Shown here: positions 26,755 through 39,104 of the stretch, piece after piece
Layout: each line of letters starts with the position of its first letter
Numbering within the stretch: the stretch's first letter is position 1
The notes under the pieces: model-generated
The model's database searches: none
What the model was told of the DNA's origin: nothing
What the model saw: only the letters and a program-made list of their open reading frames with translations
Assembly: GCF_013214175.1 (NCBI RefSeq)
Contig: NZ_JABSPA010000002.1
Location: 434,001 to 498,000 of the forward strand
Source of the DNA: Colwellia sp.
Lineage (GTDB): Bacteria > Pseudomonadota > Gammaproteobacteria > Enterobacterales > Alteromonadaceae
DNA length: 64,000 bases
Reading direction: 5' to 3'
Made by a program: the position numbers and the translations under genes

Positions 26755-27498
26755 ATGATCAATAATCTAGGCCTATATAGCGCTGAATATACTAACAATT
26801 CAACTGTGGCTCAAAAGAATACTCCTGAGATACAAGCGATAATTGAACAGCATGCTGAAAATAGTGTTAAAAGTGAAAGTTCGGCGGGCATAGCTACTAA
26901 TAATTTATTTTTATCAAGCAGGGCCCAAAAGATAAATGCCATTAGTAGCGAGTTTTTTAGTGGTGCCCAGCTGACATTAGATGATGTCGGTAAACTGAAA
27001 GAAAAACTATACCAATTTGGCCTTATTTCAGAGGGCGATTTTGCCGCTTTAACCGGTGGCAGAGTAAATGAGGAAAATAGTGAAGCTAGCGAGAAAATGT
27101 CCACCACCACCTTAACTAGCTTTATCGGTGACTTCCTTGAACGCTTGAATGCCGAAGATGTAGATGATGCCGAGGACGAAAATAAAGATGCTCAAGGTGA
27201 AGATGTTGTCATTGAAAGTGAAACCGTAGTAGCTTTAACGGGGGCATTAAATACCGCCAAAGAAATCCTAGCCAATGTTGAGGAACAGAAACATAAATCT
27301 GACTTTAAATCATCTCTTCAGGGGGCGTTAGCTTTACTTAAAGAGACTATTAATGATAAATCATTTGCAGGCTTACCCTTAGATGATCAAATAGGATTAT
27401 CTAAGGTACAGCAAGCGCTAGAAATTGTTGACCACATGTCCCCTCAACGACTGAATAACAATAAAGTTAATCAGTATATTGCGTTATCTTTTAGATAG
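26755..27498 (+). CDS. Hypothetical protein, low complexity N-terminus, helical
   Basis: A 247-residue soluble protein with no signal peptide or membrane segment. The first ~70 residues are rich in Asn, Ser, Thr and Ala. The middle carries a helical hairpin (LTLDDVGKLKEKLYQFGLISEGDFAALTGG) and then an acidic stretch (EDVDDAEDENKDAQGED, about 136-152). The C-terminal third is helical, with IGLSKVQQALEIVDHMSP. The overall style recalls small proteins found near motility or surface genes in Shewanella-like bacteria, including the 157-residue protein encoded at 39105-39578, but no homologous motif was identified. Function unknown. Confidence 0.7.
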   Translation: MINNLGLYSAEYTNNSTVAQKNTPEIQAIIEQHAENSVKSESSAGIATNNLFLSSRAQKINAISSEFFSGAQLTLDDVGKLKEKLYQFGLISEGDFAALTGGRVNEENSEASEKMSTTTLTSFIGDFLERLNAEDVDDAEDENKDAQGEDVVIESETVVALTGALNTAKEILANVEEQKHKSDFKSSLQGALALLKETINDKSFAGLPLDDQIGLSKVQQALEIVDHMSPQRLNNNKVNQYIALSFR

Positions 27499-27633
27499 CA
27501 GCTTGAGTCTATTATTTTGTTCGCTATTCTAATCTAGTTACAATGACTTTCTGATATACTCGATAAAAGGATACTAGAGTCATGCCATGGCTGTATAGCT
27601 ATCACATTCATATTTGATGGTAAGGGATTTTAA

Positions 27634-30285
27634 TTGCGTTTTTTCAAAGTTACTTTAGCCATTTTATTGGTCATTGTTATTACCCTTAGCTCAGTATTTT
27701 ATGCCCGTAGCTCAGTGGTTACTTCTTTGGTAAATGATTATTTAACGCAATATAACAGCGCAATAAGCTGTATCGATTTTACCGTTAATGCAGACTTTGA
27801 TCTGGTAATTGCTAAGTTATGCATTGATTCACCTTATGCTGATATAGAGCTGCTTGGTATTCTTATAGAGTGGCAGTTTGAGCCTAGCTACTTAACGGTA
27901 GATAAAGTCGTAGAGGCAATTTCGGCGATAAAAATCACCTCGGTTGATGTGCGCGCTAAAGCGGAAATTGCATTAACATCAAGTACAACTCAATCACCAA
28001 CACAGCTTAATGAGTTACCCAAGAGTATAAGGCAGTTCATGCAGGGCATTGCTGATTATACTGTGCCTGTTGCTATAAATATTGACACTTTTAGTTACCA
28101 GCCTTTTATTGTTGGTTCAGATATTGGTGCTGATGAGGCAAGAAAAAGTTATAAAGGTAAGTTATCAGCCAATACCGAGACAATCTCTTTATCACTAACT
28201 AATCCTAAACAAGCACAGCTATTGTCGCTGGATTTAGCTCGAACGGGAGCAGACTTTACGGCTAATATCAGTACTGATTTAACCAAGTTAAGACAATTTC
28301 TAAAGCTTCATCAATCGGCATTACCGTCAGCAGTCGTCGCTCAATTAGTGAATGCCGATAATAAAGGTTGGTCCGTTAAAGGGGCATTTAGTAGCCAAAT
28401 TGATTGGCATAAGCAAACCTTGAACATGAAAAATATTTTAAGTAATTTATCTGTTCGAACTAAGCAAGGCTTTGCACAGACTGGAGCTATGGAGCTAGAT
28501 GCAACATTAGCTTGGCAGCTCAGCTTAGCGGGTGAACACTTACACATTGATTTTGCTAATGACAGTGCCGTTAAGCTGATAGTTGATCAGCAAAAGCTGA
28601 CAGATTTTTTATCTGCGCAAGTGAACGATAAACAACTAAAAACACTGTTCGCAGACAATACAATGAATAGGGTAACTATTGTGCCTTTAGGCTCGATAAA
28701 AATAGACTTTAACCAGCAAAGTATCATCAGCGATGGCGTTACACTAGCCGGTAGCAACTTAGCTCAACCAGTAACGCTGTCACTCAATGACATAGCTCTT
28801 AATTATACTAATGAAGCTACACCTACTATTAATTTACATAAAACAAAATTTGCACTAGTAGGGCATGTAAAGGTTGGCCAATTACAATCTTATAGTGAGC
28901 AACCAGTAAAGCTAAAGCTGGTTGGTGAAATTGAGCAGCAGAGTGATGTTTGGCAGCTTAAAATTGGCAACAAAACGGCAATTGAAATATCTCAACTAAG
29001 TCTACCGACAAATCAGCTCCAACAAGAAAAATCTAAAGCGAAAGCCAAATCACCAGCCAACTCGCAACTAAGGGCAAAATCATTAATTAGTCATTGGCAG
29101 GGCACTGTGGCTATTGCTAAAAGTAGCCGTCAAAGTCAAGGCGGTAATAATAGCGGTGTGACTTTTGAGTTAGAAATTAACAACCAGCTAAAAGAGTTAA
29201 ACATTGCAAAAGTCATGCAAGTTAATGCTCTAGAGTTAAATAGCAGACTTAGTGGCAGTATTGATAATATAGCGATAAATACCGAGGTTATTGTCGATCA
29301 GTTACCCTTAGCTTCGGTAAAATTAACTGGAGACATACTTCATCCAGAGCTAGAAGTGTCAGCGAATGATATTTTACTCACCGATTTATTAGCATTAAAG
29401 CTAAAACCACCGGTTGAGTTACAGCTTATTGATGGCACTCTTAGTTACCACATCTCTACGCAGCTAAAAAATAATAAAGATCTAATAGCTAACCCCATAA
29501 AATTAACTTTATCGGTGCAAAATGTCACGGGTGAAATTGATGGTACTTGGCTACAAGGGCTTAATTGGCAGCAGAAATTTATCTTACAAAATGGTCAGTT
29601 AAAGTCGCTAGTGGCAGATGTTAAAGGTAATACTAAAGCGGTACCTAACCTGACTATTGCTAAGGTAGAAACCGCCACGCCGATAATCGGTTTATCGACG
29701 AGAACCCTAATTGATTTTTCTCAAGGTAACATCACAGTTGTTGCCAAAGATATTCACGGAAACTTGTTGGGTGGGTATTTCGACATTGTTCAGGTGCAAT
29801 GGCCGTTCAGTAAAGATTCAGCTATGAATGTTAAACTAACTGAAATAGATTTAGAAAAATTACTAGAGTTAGATAAAAAGCAAGGTATTGTCGTTACGGG
29901 TAAGGTTTCAGGGCTGTTGCCCATTTATTATGATGGCCAGCACTTACTGGTGAAAGAGGGCAGTTTATACAATGTCAGTGATGGCCTTATTCAGGTTTTT
30001 AATAACCCAGCGGTAGAGGAGTTAAAGGCCAGCAGTACTGAATTGAAATTAGCCTTTAGTGCCCTAGAAAACTTGCACTATCATCATTTAACCTCGGAAG
30101 TTTCAATGGCTGATGATGGCTATATGTTGCTCGTTACTGAAATTAAAGGTCGAAACCCCGATTTAGACAATGAAGTAAATTTAAATTTAAATCTTAGCTA
30201 TGACTTATTAGGTTTGCTAGAGTCATTCAATATCACCGAGCACTTTGAGAGCAAAGTTATCAAAGGTCTACAAAAAAAGAACTAA
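27634..30285 (+). CDS. ydbH: YdbH family protein (AsmA-like, envelope phospholipid transport)
   Basis: An 883-residue protein starting with TTG, preceded by AAGGGA. An N-terminal signal anchor (MRFFKVTLAILLVIVITLSSVFYARSS, longest run shortened to its type) leads into a long beta-rich periplasmic domain of the AsmA-like/repeating beta-groove class. The C-terminal part contains GLLPIYYDGQHLLVKEGSLYN and FNITEHFESKVI, typical of YdbH. In E. coli YdbH works with YnbE and is one of three AsmA-like proteins (with TamB and YhdP) proposed to carry phospholipid to the outer membrane. The order ydbH-ynbE-ydbL, with 9- and 8-bp gaps, is conserved here. Confidence 0.9.
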   Translation: MRFFKVTLAILLVIVITLSSVFYARSSVVTSLVNDYLTQYNSAISCIDFTVNADFDLVIAKLCIDSPYADIELLGILIEWQFEPSYLTVDKVVEAISAIKITSVDVRAKAEIALTSSTTQSPTQLNELPKSIRQFMQGIADYTVPVAINIDTFSYQPFIVGSDIGADEARKSYKGKLSANTETISLSLTNPKQAQLLSLDLARTGADFTANISTDLTKLRQFLKLHQSALPSAVVAQLVNADNKGWSVKGAFSSQIDWHKQTLNMKNILSNLSVRTKQGFAQTGAMELDATLAWQLSLAGEHLHIDFANDSAVKLIVDQQKLTDFLSAQVNDKQLKTLFADNTMNRVTIVPLGSIKIDFNQQSIISDGVTLAGSNLAQPVTLSLNDIALNYTNEATPTINLHKTKFALVGHVKVGQLQSYSEQPVKLKLVGEIEQQSDVWQLKIGNKTAIEISQLSLPTNQLQQEKSKAKAKSPANSQLRAKSLISHWQGTVAIAKSSRQSQGGNNSGVTFELEINNQLKELNIAKVMQVNALELNSRLSGSIDNIAINTEVIVDQLPLASVKLTGDILHPELEVSANDILLTDLLALKLKPPVELQLIDGTLSYHISTQLKNNKDLIANPIKLTLSVQNVTGEIDGTWLQGLNWQQKFILQNGQLKSLVADVKGNTKAVPNLTIAKVETATPIIGLSTRTLIDFSQGNITVVAKDIHGNLLGGYFDIVQVQWPFSKDSAMNVKLTEIDLEKLLELDKKQGIVVTGKVSGLLPIYYDGQHLLVKEGSLYNVSDGLIQVFNNPAVEELKASSTELKLAFSALENLHYHHLTSEVSMADDGYMLLVTEIKGRNPDLDNEVNLNLNLSYDLLGLLESFNITEHFESKVIKGLQKKN

Positions 30286-30294
30286 GGAACATTT

Positions 30295-30477
30295 ATGGAT
30301 AAAATACTGGCACCTCTGCTAGCTGTTTTTTTATTTACAGCCTGTACTCACAAGATTGAAGTGAGTGCTAAAGAGCCCATCACCATTAATTTAAACCTCA
30401 AGATTGATCATGAAATTCGGGTAAAGGTAGATAAAGAACTCGATGATATTTTCAGTGACGACAGCGATATTTTTTAG
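30295..30477 (+). CDS. ynbE: YnbE family outer-membrane lipoprotein
   Basis: 60 residues. The N-terminal signal ends in the lipobox FTAC with the acylated Cys at residue 17. The mature part has the family sequence THKIEVSAKEPITINLNLKI, followed by a Lys/Asp-rich tail. YnbE is the outer-membrane partner of YdbH and is thought to extend its beta-groove. AAGGAAC lies 6 bp before the ATG. The gene begins 9 bp after ydbH and is followed by ydbL after 8 bp. Confidence 0.92.
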   Translation: MDKILAPLLAVFLFTACTHKIEVSAKEPITINLNLKIDHEIRVKVDKELDDIFSDDSDIF

Positions 30478-30485
30478 GAGCAGTT

Positions 30486-30839
30486 ATGAACAAATTAATG
30501 AAGCAGACAATCAAGCACTCAATTAGGAAAGTAAGCCTAGTGTTGCTTGCCTCTAGTATGGCTTTTTCGGCATGGGCAATATCACTTGATCAAGCTAAAC
30601 AGCAAGGCCTTGTTGGTGAAATGCCTAATGGCTATTTAGGTGTGGTTGTTGCCAGCTCTGAAGTAAGCAGCCTAGTTGCAATGGTAAATAAAAAGCGTAA
30701 AGATATTTATTTGAACTTAGCGCGTAAAAATAAAATTACTATGCAGCAAGTCACTAAGTTAGCCGGAGAGAAATCTATTTCGAAAACCCAATCAGGGCAT
30801 TTAATTAAAAATTATGCCGGTCAGTGGGTTAAAAAATAA
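30486..30839 (+). CDS. ydbL: YdbL family protein (DUF1318)
   Basis: 117 residues with a cleavable signal (residues ~14-31, VSLVLLASSMAFSAWA). The mature region has LDQAKQQGLVGEMPNGYLGVV and VNKKRKDIYLNLARKN, the core of DUF1318. YdbL is a periplasmic partner of YdbH-YnbE that modulates their interaction. AGGAG lies 7 bp before the ATG. The operon ends with a strong terminator. Confidence 0.93.
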   Translation: MNKLMKQTIKHSIRKVSLVLLASSMAFSAWAISLDQAKQQGLVGEMPNGYLGVVVASSEVSSLVAMVNKKRKDIYLNLARKNKITMQQVTKLAGEKSISKTQSGHLIKNYAGQWVKK

Positions 30840-30861
30840 TATTTCAGTAAGTGTGATAAAT

Positions 30862-30897
30862 AAAGCCGTTGTACTTGTTAAGTACAACGGCTTTTTT
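30862..30897 (+). terminator. Intrinsic terminator of the ydbH-ynbE-ydbL operon
   Basis: A 15-bp perfect stem (30862-30876 with 30880-30894), a 3-base loop and a T-run. Confidence 0.93.
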
Positions 30898-31030
30898 GTG
30901 CTTGTTTATCAATCCCCGCTAATTGTTTTAATTTCTTTGGCGAAATACCTGCTCCTAGGTTTATAAAACTTTCTGCTGTTTACTACTATTATTAATGCAC
31001 TAACAAAGTGCTGAACGTATAGGAGGCTAG

Positions 31031-31912
31031 ATGAATATTTTAATAACCGGTGGCACGGGCTTAATTGGCCGACACTTTATCAAATCATTTCAGCAGCCAT
31101 ATCAATTCACCGTATTAACCCGTAATTGCCGACGAGCGAAAAAAGTCTTACCTGAAGGGGTTGATTTTATTGAAGAGCTGCCAGAACAAAATAATTTTGA
31201 GGTGATAATCAACCTTGCCGGTGAGCCTATCGTTGATAAGCGCTGGACAGTTATGCAAAAAGAAAAGATATGCCAAAGTCGTTGGCAAATAACCGAACAA
31301 GTTACTGCCATGATTGAGCGTTCTAAATTCAAGCCGACCTGTTTAATTAGCGGCTCTGCCATAGGTTATTATGGTGAAACGGGCAATGTTTCAACCCATG
31401 AAGATGCCCAAGTTAAACAAGAAGATTTTGCTCATTCTTTATGTAAAAAGTGGGAGGATATAGCCCTAAAAGCTAGTGAACATTGTCGAGTGGTGTTATT
31501 ACGAACTGGTGTGGTTTTAGCCAATGATGGCGGCGCGCTGACAAAAATGCGCTGGCCATTTACGTTAGGTTTAGGTGGAAAACTTGGTCATGGTCAGCAG
31601 TATATGTCTTGGATACATATAGAAGATATGGTGCATGCTATTCAGTTTATCATCTTGACCCCAAGCATTGAGGGCGCTATTAATTGTACTTCGCCACAAG
31701 CACTAACTAATGAGGAGTTTACTAAAAGTCTAGGTAAACAGCTTCATCGAGCCACTTGGTTTAGTGTGCCTGAATTTATATTAAATATGCTGATGGGACA
31801 AGGGGCGGAGCTATTACTGAGTAGTCAAAATATATACCCACAAAAGCTGCTCAATCATGAATTTGATTTTAATCACAGTAATCTCGAACAAACCCTTGGG
31901 GATTTACTTTAG
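31031..31912 (+). CDS. TIGR01777/YfcH-like NAD-dependent epimerase family protein
   Basis: A 293-residue short-chain dehydrogenase/epimerase relative. The Rossmann motif ITGGTGLIGRHF is at the N-terminus. INLAGEPIVDKRW (about 61-73), SGSAIGYYGETGN and VVLLRTGVVLANDGGALTKM follow, all typical of the YfcH/SDR39U1 group, with a C-terminal DUF1731-like part (LLSSQNIYPQKL). The physiological substrate of this family is unknown; a link to cell division inhibition has been named in annotation but is not proven. AGGAGG lies 7 bp before the ATG. A 13-bp inverted repeat follows the gene. Confidence 0.92.
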   Translation: MNILITGGTGLIGRHFIKSFQQPYQFTVLTRNCRRAKKVLPEGVDFIEELPEQNNFEVIINLAGEPIVDKRWTVMQKEKICQSRWQITEQVTAMIERSKFKPTCLISGSAIGYYGETGNVSTHEDAQVKQEDFAHSLCKKWEDIALKASEHCRVVLLRTGVVLANDGGALTKMRWPFTLGLGGKLGHGQQYMSWIHIEDMVHAIQFIILTPSIEGAINCTSPQALTNEEFTKSLGKQLHRATWFSVPEFILNMLMGQGAELLLSSQNIYPQKLLNHEFDFNHSNLEQTLGDLL

Positions 31913-31946
31913 CGACTATTACCTGAAAATTACCACTCAGCACTTA

Positions 31947-31993
31947 CCACTCAACTATTGCCATGCTCTTTACGAACGGAAATAGTTGAGTGG
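31947..31993. terminator. Long inverted repeat between convergent genes
   Basis: CCACTCAACTATT (31947-31959) and AATAGTTGAGTGG (31981-31993) are exact reverse complements with a 21-base loop. There is no T-run. The position between the yfcH-like gene and czcA suggests a bidirectional terminator or a stabilising RNA end. Confidence 0.5.
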
Positions 31994-32015
31994 CTGAAAG
32001 CTCAGTAGCAAATTA

Positions 32016-32042
32016 CTGAACTTAACTGAACTGAACTGAACT

Positions 32043-32043
<1 letters not shown>
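32016..32043. repeat. Short tandem repeat (CTGAA-type)
   Basis: About four near-perfect 5-base units ACTGA/CTGAA, ending at the stop codon of czcA. It is short but slippage-prone. Confidence 0.5.
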
Positions 32044-35189
<3,146 letters not shown>

Positions 35190-36248
35190 CTAGTGGTGAT
35201 GTTCAGCACTGGATTTCTCCAGATCGGCTTTGAGTAAATAGCTATTATTAACGCCGTAGACTTCGCCCTGATTTAAACCAGACAATACTTGTGAAAATTG
35301 ACTATCGCTAAGTCCTAACATCACTTCGCGTACTGCAAAACCATGTTCATTTTTAACGAATATCACTGCTTTACCAGCCATCACTTGCACGGCACGATTA
35401 TCAATAATTAGCGGTACTGATTTTTTGTTAATAACGACAGAGCCTGAAAGCAGACTACCGGCAGACCAAGTACCTTGGCTATTATCCAATGGCACTCTGG
35501 CGATAATAAAGGGGCTATCTTTTGGGCTAGGTAAAAGTTGGCTGATAACAGAGTCGGTAAATTGCTGCTCTCTAGTAATACGCACAGCTTGGCCGATGGC
35601 CACTTTAGGCTGTTGCGTGGCAAATACTTGTAACTCCAGCCATAACTTTTGGTGATCCCCAATAGTGACTAATACTTGTTCATTGGCTAATTCACCGGGG
35701 TTAGCATTACGCTGAGTGATAACACCGGAAATAGCAGCGTAAACGCTATAACGCGTTAGGCTATTATTGGATTCTATTTCAGCAATAAGCTGACCCTTTT
35801 TTACCTTATCGCCGACATTGACGCTGAGCTTGGTGATTACTCCAGCAAAGCGTGCTCGAACATGACTAATCGCACTTGGCTCAGTCGTCGACGTGCCATA
35901 TAAGGTCAATCGCTGTTTTATCTCACCTGAGCTTGCCGTTAAAGTAGTAATACCGACGGTTTTCATCATTTCGGCTGTCATTTCTATCTGTCCTTCTTCG
36001 CCGTGCTCATCGGTATGAGTTTCACCATGTTCATCGTTATGTTCGTCGCTATTTAAAATAGAGAGAGGATCACCGTGATCATTAGAGTGTTCAGCTACTT
36101 TTTTATCGACATGACTATCTACAGGCTTATCTGTATGGGAAGTCGCATAACTTGTTAGAGAATATGGCAGGGTAAATAATAAGGTAGCCATCACAGTACC
36201 CAGTAATAGGCATGTCTTCTGGCTGCTAGTTAAAAAATGATTTTTCAT
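35190..36248 (-). CDS. czcB: RND efflux periplasmic adaptor, CzcB-like
   Basis: A 352-residue membrane-fusion protein. A signal segment (about 10-36) is followed by a His/Asp/Glu-rich stretch (about 40-85, with HSNDHGD, DEHNDEHGE and THTDEHGEE) that can bind metal. The lipoyl/barrel-sandwich halves (VRARFAGVITKLSVNVGDKV and YAAISGVITQRNANPGE) and a beta-barrel domain follow. The C-terminus ends SAEHHH. It links CzcA to the outer-membrane channel. The gene starts 4 bp after the czcC stop, so the genes are translationally close. The histidine-rich lead is typical of metal-type adaptors. Confidence 0.9.
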   Translation of the reverse strand: MKNHFLTSSQKTCLLLGTVMATLLFTLPYSLTSYATSHTDKPVDSHVDKKVAEHSNDHGDPLSILNSDEHNDEHGETHTDEHGEEGQIEMTAEMMKTVGITTLTASSGEIKQRLTLYGTSTTEPSAISHVRARFAGVITKLSVNVGDKVKKGQLIAEIESNNSLTRYSVYAAISGVITQRNANPGELANEQVLVTIGDHQKLWLELQVFATQQPKVAIGQAVRITREQQFTDSVISQLLPSPKDSPFIIARVPLDNSQGTWSAGSLLSGSVVINKKSVPLIIDNRAVQVMAGKAVIFVKNEHGFAVREVMLGLSDSQFSQVLSGLNQGEVYGVNNSYLLKADLEKSSAEHHH

Positions 36249-36252
36249 TAAA

Positions 36253-37695
36253 TTATCCTTGGGTGAAACGCTTGTTGATCGGTGAAAAGTTTATCGGTGA
36301 AATATTTTCATATGAGGCTTGTTGCTGAAAATGTTGCGACGCCGGTAGCGGCTCTGCTATCAATTGTTCAATGTCGGCGCCAAAACGCAAAGCGGCTGTT
36401 GCCGATTTAATTAACGCGCGTCTAGCGAGTAATAACTCTTGCCTAGCGTTTAAATAATCAAGGTAACTATATAAGCCGCGCTGATAGGCAACTTGTGTCT
36501 CAGCTAGCGCTTCTTCAAGTAGTGGAATAATGGTATTTCTCAAGCTATTTGCGTTGTAAATAGCTTGTTTTCGACTTGAATAGGCTTGTTGCAATTGGTT
36601 ATGCAACTGCAACATAGCGGTGATTTTTCTTGCTTGTACTTCATCTCGCTCTGCTTGCGCTGAAATAATAGCGCCTGAATTATTGCTTGAGCTAAATAAC
36701 GGGATACTAAAACCCGCAACAAGGGCGGTATCACCAACATCTTGTAGTTGTTTTACCCCAAGCGTCCACTGAATATCGGTACTTGATTGGCTTTTGGCTA
36801 AGCGTAATTGCGCACTTTTAAGTCGCTCTTCACTGGCAAAGCTGAGGATGGCAGGATTTTGTTTTATCTTGGCATAAAGTCGATCAAAAGAGACGTCTTG
36901 TGAAAAGTGATAGAGATTTCCGGCAACGGTATTAAATGTCGGAGAGCTGTCATTCGAGTTTTCATTCCAGCTTTCATTCCAAAGTAAGGCTAAGGACATT
37001 TTCGCAGCTACTAATTGCTGCTGCTTTGATGAAGCATTTAAGCGAGCATTACCAACGGCGGCTAGGGCACGTTTTATTTCGGCTTTTGGCGTCGATCCCG
37101 CTTTGGCGCGCTTTTCAACGGCCAATAAAGTCTCTTCTGCCAAACTTGTTGCGTCAAAGGCCAACTGCAAACTTTCTTGGCCGGCCAGTACATCAATATA
37201 GCGACGAGTAACTTCAGCTAATAGCGTTAAGGCGGTAATTTTCCGTTCAGCAGCTAACATGGCACTTCTATGGGTACCCAAGTCTCGACGTGCATCGCGT
37301 TTACCACCCATTTCAATAACAGATGATAAAGACACGGTAAACTCAGCACCATCAAAGCCTTTTAACTGACCTGTGCCGGCAAAGTTTTCTGCTTCAAATC
37401 CTAACTGATAACCAGGTGCTAGCGCTTGCGTTTGTTGTTGGCCATCAAGGGCTGCTTGGCGCAGGGTGAATACTTTAAAGGCTGGGTTTTCAGCTAAAGT
37501 ACGCTTAATTGCTGTGGCTAAAGTTAAAGTTGTTGGCTTATCAGTAGCAGGATTATTGCCCTGTGCTCTTGCGTTAGGGCTAAGTAGCAATACAGCTACG
37601 CCAATAACTAGGTAGGTTAGTGGATAAGTTAACAAGCTAGTTGTTTGCCATCCATTATGATGGTGTATTAACGAGCGGTAATAATACGATAACAT
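36253..37695 (-). CDS. czcC: TolC-family outer-membrane channel, CzcC-like
   Basis: A 480-residue outer-membrane efflux protein. A signal peptide precedes two repeated helical coiled-coil segments (about 60-260 and 270-450), with QAALDGQQQTQALAPGYQLGFEAEN at the first strand region (family start motif) and LYSYLDYLNARQELLLARR, the conserved motif before the last helices. CzcC-like proteins complete the efflux tunnel. It is the first gene of the operon and lies about 150 bp from the predicted MerR-type promoter. The N-terminus has an unusually long polar lead (about 20 residues) before the hydrophobic part, so an internal start is possible. Confidence 0.88.
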   Translation of the reverse strand: MLSYYYRSLIHHHNGWQTTSLLTYPLTYLVIGVAVLLLSPNARAQGNNPATDKPTTLTLATAIKRTLAENPAFKVFTLRQAALDGQQQTQALAPGYQLGFEAENFAGTGQLKGFDGAEFTVSLSSVIEMGGKRDARRDLGTHRSAMLAAERKITALTLLAEVTRRYIDVLAGQESLQLAFDATSLAEETLLAVEKRAKAGSTPKAEIKRALAAVGNARLNASSKQQQLVAAKMSLALLWNESWNENSNDSSPTFNTVAGNLYHFSQDVSFDRLYAKIKQNPAILSFASEERLKSAQLRLAKSQSSTDIQWTLGVKQLQDVGDTALVAGFSIPLFSSSNNSGAIISAQAERDEVQARKITAMLQLHNQLQQAYSSRKQAIYNANSLRNTIIPLLEEALAETQVAYQRGLYSYLDYLNARQELLLARRALIKSATAALRFGADIEQLIAEPLPASQHFQQQASYENISPINFSPINKRFTQG

Positions 37696-37849
37696 TGATA
37701 TTCCTAATATTTACTAAATTTGCTCACTTAGGTAGGTGAGTTACTTAGCTAAGTTAACGGTTAAATAACGACTATTTATTTGCCCGATAGTTACAATTTG
37801 CTGATATTTACAGCTAACACCAACTAAGGCTTATCGTTATAATGGCGGC

Positions 37850-37880
37850 ATAATAAACCTTCCAGTCACTGTAAGGTCAA
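37850..37880 (-). promoter_or_regulatory. MerR-type promoter of czcCBA with operator
   Basis: On the minus strand TTGACC (-35, 37880-37875) and TATTAT (-10, 37855-37850) are separated by 19 bp, the over-long spacer typical of MerR-regulated promoters. The spacer holds the dyad ACCTTCCAGTCACTGTAAGGT (37857-37877, 21 bases; arms ACCTT/AAGGT exact, inner arms with one mismatch). The regulator gene starts 32 bp away on the other strand. Confidence 0.88.
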
Positions 37881-37908
37881 CTGTTATCAATACAGGTATG
37901 AAATTTTT

Positions 37909-38298
37909 ATGAAAATAAGTCAACTTGCTAAAACAACCAATGTCGTCAGTAAAACCATTCGTTATTATGAAGATATAGGTTTACTGCCTGAGGCTTATAG
38001 AAATGACAATGGCTATAGAGAATACAGTGCCAGCGATATTGAACGTTTGGTGTTTATAAGACGCTGCCGGGAATTACAAATTCCGCTAGAGCAAATTAAG
38101 ACTTTGATAGCCGTGCAAGTGGATCAAAAGTCATCGTGTCAGGAAGTTGATGCTTTGATTGATCAGCAGTTAGATAAGGTAAGAAAAACTATTGCAGAAT
38201 TGACCTTGCTAGAACAAACCTTGCATGCTTTAGCCACATCGTGCCCTAATGATAAGGTCGGTGATTGTCAGATATTGAAGAACCTGCAGCAAGAATAA
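37909..38298 (+). CDS. MerR-family metal regulator, CadR/PbrR-like
   Basis: A 129-residue regulator with an N-terminal MerR helix-turn-helix (MKISQLAKTTNVVSKTIRYY) and a dimerisation helix. Cys77, Cys112 and Cys120 correspond to the metal-binding cysteines of CadR/PbrR-type Cd(II)/Pb(II) sensors, where Cys77, Cys112 and Cys119 are used. CueR-type copper sensors lack the equivalent of Cys77, so a divalent soft metal is the better guess. It is divergent from czcCBA and the operator lies between, so it should both repress and, with metal, activate that operon, and probably control itself. The start MKISQL is the natural family start. Confidence 0.9.
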   Translation: MKISQLAKTTNVVSKTIRYYEDIGLLPEAYRNDNGYREYSASDIERLVFIRRCRELQIPLEQIKTLIAVQVDQKSSCQEVDALIDQQLDKVRKTIAELTLLEQTLHALATSCPNDKVGDCQILKNLQQE

Positions 38299-38347
38299 GT
38301 CAGCAGGAAAAACCCAACTACTGGCCTTTTATTAACTATTTATTAGG

Positions 38348-38896
38348 TTACTGAGTAATAGTTAATTTGGGCCATTGCTTAAGCCATCCTTTGGCTTTGA
38401 CACGTTGAGTAAATACAGCTTTTTCTCGTTTGGGGTTATGAGTCAGTTGTAGGTTAAATAGTGATTCAAAGCCAAATGCAGCAATACATTCCAATTCACC
38501 TGAAGCTAATTTACGTATCGCCACCGCTGTTTCTTTCTCTGGCCAATAACCCATGGCGTCCAAGCTATTTTTATAAGGCAAGTCGCCATTTTGGCTATGC
38601 ATTAAGGCTTGATTTCTTACTTGCCAATTAACCTCTGGCATCATTATCTTGAGCGTTTGTTGGTAGTCTTTATATTTATCGGTATTTGTTTCATCTAAGT
38701 CAAAATAAATAACATCAACATCGTTTAATGGTGTCGGTATTAGTTTGTTATGTAAATGATCCCAGACTAAGTTCCTGACAAAGCCGGCGGCAATATAGCC
38801 ATCAGATAAATCAAGTACACGTAAACATTCTAATGTTTGCCGGCGCAGAGCATCTTTAGTCACTAGCTGATAAATTAGTAGAGTGCGTTTATTCAT
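38348..38896 (-). CDS. Nucleotidyltransferase family protein (NTP_transf_6/DUF925-like)
   Basis: A 182-residue cytosolic protein. GYIAAGFVRNLVWDHLHN (about 33-50) and DVDVIYFDLDE (about 59-69, with paired aspartates for metal) match the small nucleotidyltransferase-like family COG3575. Further motifs are NALDAMGYWP-like NSLDAMGYWPEKETAVAIR and FGFESLFNLQLTHNP. Members are widespread but the substrate is not established. The gene is alone, with the MerR gene converging at 49 bp. Confidence 0.85.
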   Translation of the reverse strand: MNKRTLLIYQLVTKDALRRQTLECLRVLDLSDGYIAAGFVRNLVWDHLHNKLIPTPLNDVDVIYFDLDETNTDKYKDYQQTLKIMMPEVNWQVRNQALMHSQNGDLPYKNSLDAMGYWPEKETAVAIRKLASGELECIAAFGFESLFNLQLTHNPKREKAVFTQRVKAKGWLKQWPKLTITQ

Positions 38897-39104
38897 TAAG
38901 TTATACGAAAGGTCTTATTTTAAAGGTTTATAGCTCATCTTACGGATCATATGAGTCTTTTTCTACTAGGATGCACTCTTGGAGACTTTTCTATCAAGTG
39001 GCAACCTTTGCTGTTTTCATTAGTTCAGTATGGCAAGACAGAAGCCAGTATATCTTTAGCAAAAACTGAGGATATTCGATAATGAGATCACTTGCTGAAA
39101 ACTA

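Noticed and set aside
38951..39082. 43-codon frame (MSLFLLGCTLGDF) resembling a small lipoprotein
   Set aside because: The ribosome site is weak, the sequence after the first ten residues is not lipoprotein-like and nothing else supports translation.
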